A stretch of DNA of 5,670 nt, taken from positions 1 to 5,670 of the forward strand of contig WQZW01000116.1 in assembly GCA_009780545.1 (NCBI GenBank). The letters are read 5' to 3'. The notes beneath the pieces were generated by a model that did not search any database, was not told the DNA's origin, and saw only the letters and a list, made by a program, of their open reading frames with translations. This DNA comes from Treponema sp. Its GTDB lineage: Bacteria > Spirochaetota > Spirochaetia > Treponematales > Breznakiellaceae. The translations under genes were made by a program, and so were the position numbers. Each line of letters begins with the position of its first letter. The stretch's first letter is position 1. Shown one piece after another: positions 5,593 through 5,670 of this stretch.

Positions 5593-5670
5593 CGGAGGAT
5601 GGGCCGACAGCCAAGGCCGGAGGTTTGCAAAGCAAACCTCCCTAGTCCATCCTCCATCGGAGGATGGACC
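5541..5670 (-). repeat. Tandem 65-bp repeat, two complete units, each with two hairpins
   Basis: Units 5541-5605 and 5606-5670 are both 65 bp and differ at 5 positions (60/65 identical). Each contains hairpin B, arms GGAGGTTTGC/GCAAACCTCC with a 3-base loop (5554-5576 and 5619-5641). Each also contains hairpin A, arms of 11-12 bp around ATC (5579-5605 and 5645-5669), built on CCATCCTCC/GGAGGATGG. The linker GACAGCCAAG is shared, and its copy at 5541-5550 joins a degenerate segment to the left. The array reaches the window edge and may continue. No transposase is nearby. It resembles an intergenic palindromic repeat family rather than a CRISPR, since no unique spacers exist. Confidence 0.9.

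Noticed and set aside
5352..5657. 101-codon minus-strand frame beginning in the outer repeat unit
   Set aside because: Most of it is translated repeat and the rest is a shifted reading of the 190-codon frame; it ends in an Arg-rich stretch.
5541..5670. CRISPR-like array
   Set aside because: The units abut directly with no unique spacers, each carries two palindromes, and no cas gene is present.

Overview
The window looks like a chromosomal segment of a spirochaete, most likely a moderately GC-rich Treponema-type bacterium. This rests on the SecD architecture (a long insertion between the first membrane helix and the LGLDL-GG motif), on the atypical clade X phosphofructokinase that I associate with treponemes and Borrelia, and on general protein character. 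The genus is an inference from memory of these families and was not tested by a search. Every gene I accept is on the minus strand, so transcription runs from high to low coordinates.

Right end (about 5020-5670). The edge holds two back-to-back 65-bp repeat units, each folding into two near-perfect hairpins. Next come a degenerate segment with a run of nine G on the coding strand and a poorly supported 190-codon reading frame. The only ATG of that frame lies inside the repeat, so it may be a gene remnant or an artefact. A long hairpin follows its stop codon.

Middle right (4018-5019). A gene for an unrecognised protein of about 263 residues with seven or eight membrane helices sits in DNA that is clearly more AT-rich in places than its neighbours. 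It is flanked on both sides by large intergenic hairpins that share sequence with each other. I read 4100-5670 as an accessory insertion beside conserved housekeeping genes.

Centre (1428-4017). An atypical 6-phosphofructokinase gene overlaps by 14 bp with a gene of the LarA (DUF2088) family of nickel-pincer-nucleotide racemases and epimerases. They appear to form one transcription unit behind a promoter at 4048-4076. The kinase feeds glycolysis. The LarA homologue retains every active-site residue I could align, but its substrate is unknown, with a sugar acid or short hydroxy acid likeliest.

Left (1-1344). yajC and the start of secD form a second unit, coding for parts of the SecDF-YajC accessory complex of the Sec translocase. 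secD runs off the left edge, and secF would be expected beyond it. The promoter proposed for this unit has the same -35 hexamer, spacer length and -10 hexamer as the kinase promoter.

No tRNA, rRNA, CRISPR array, transposase or integrase was seen. The most unusual material is the repeat array at the right edge, whose unit-to-unit differences preserve base pairing, and the set of related dyad motifs in the intergenic gaps.
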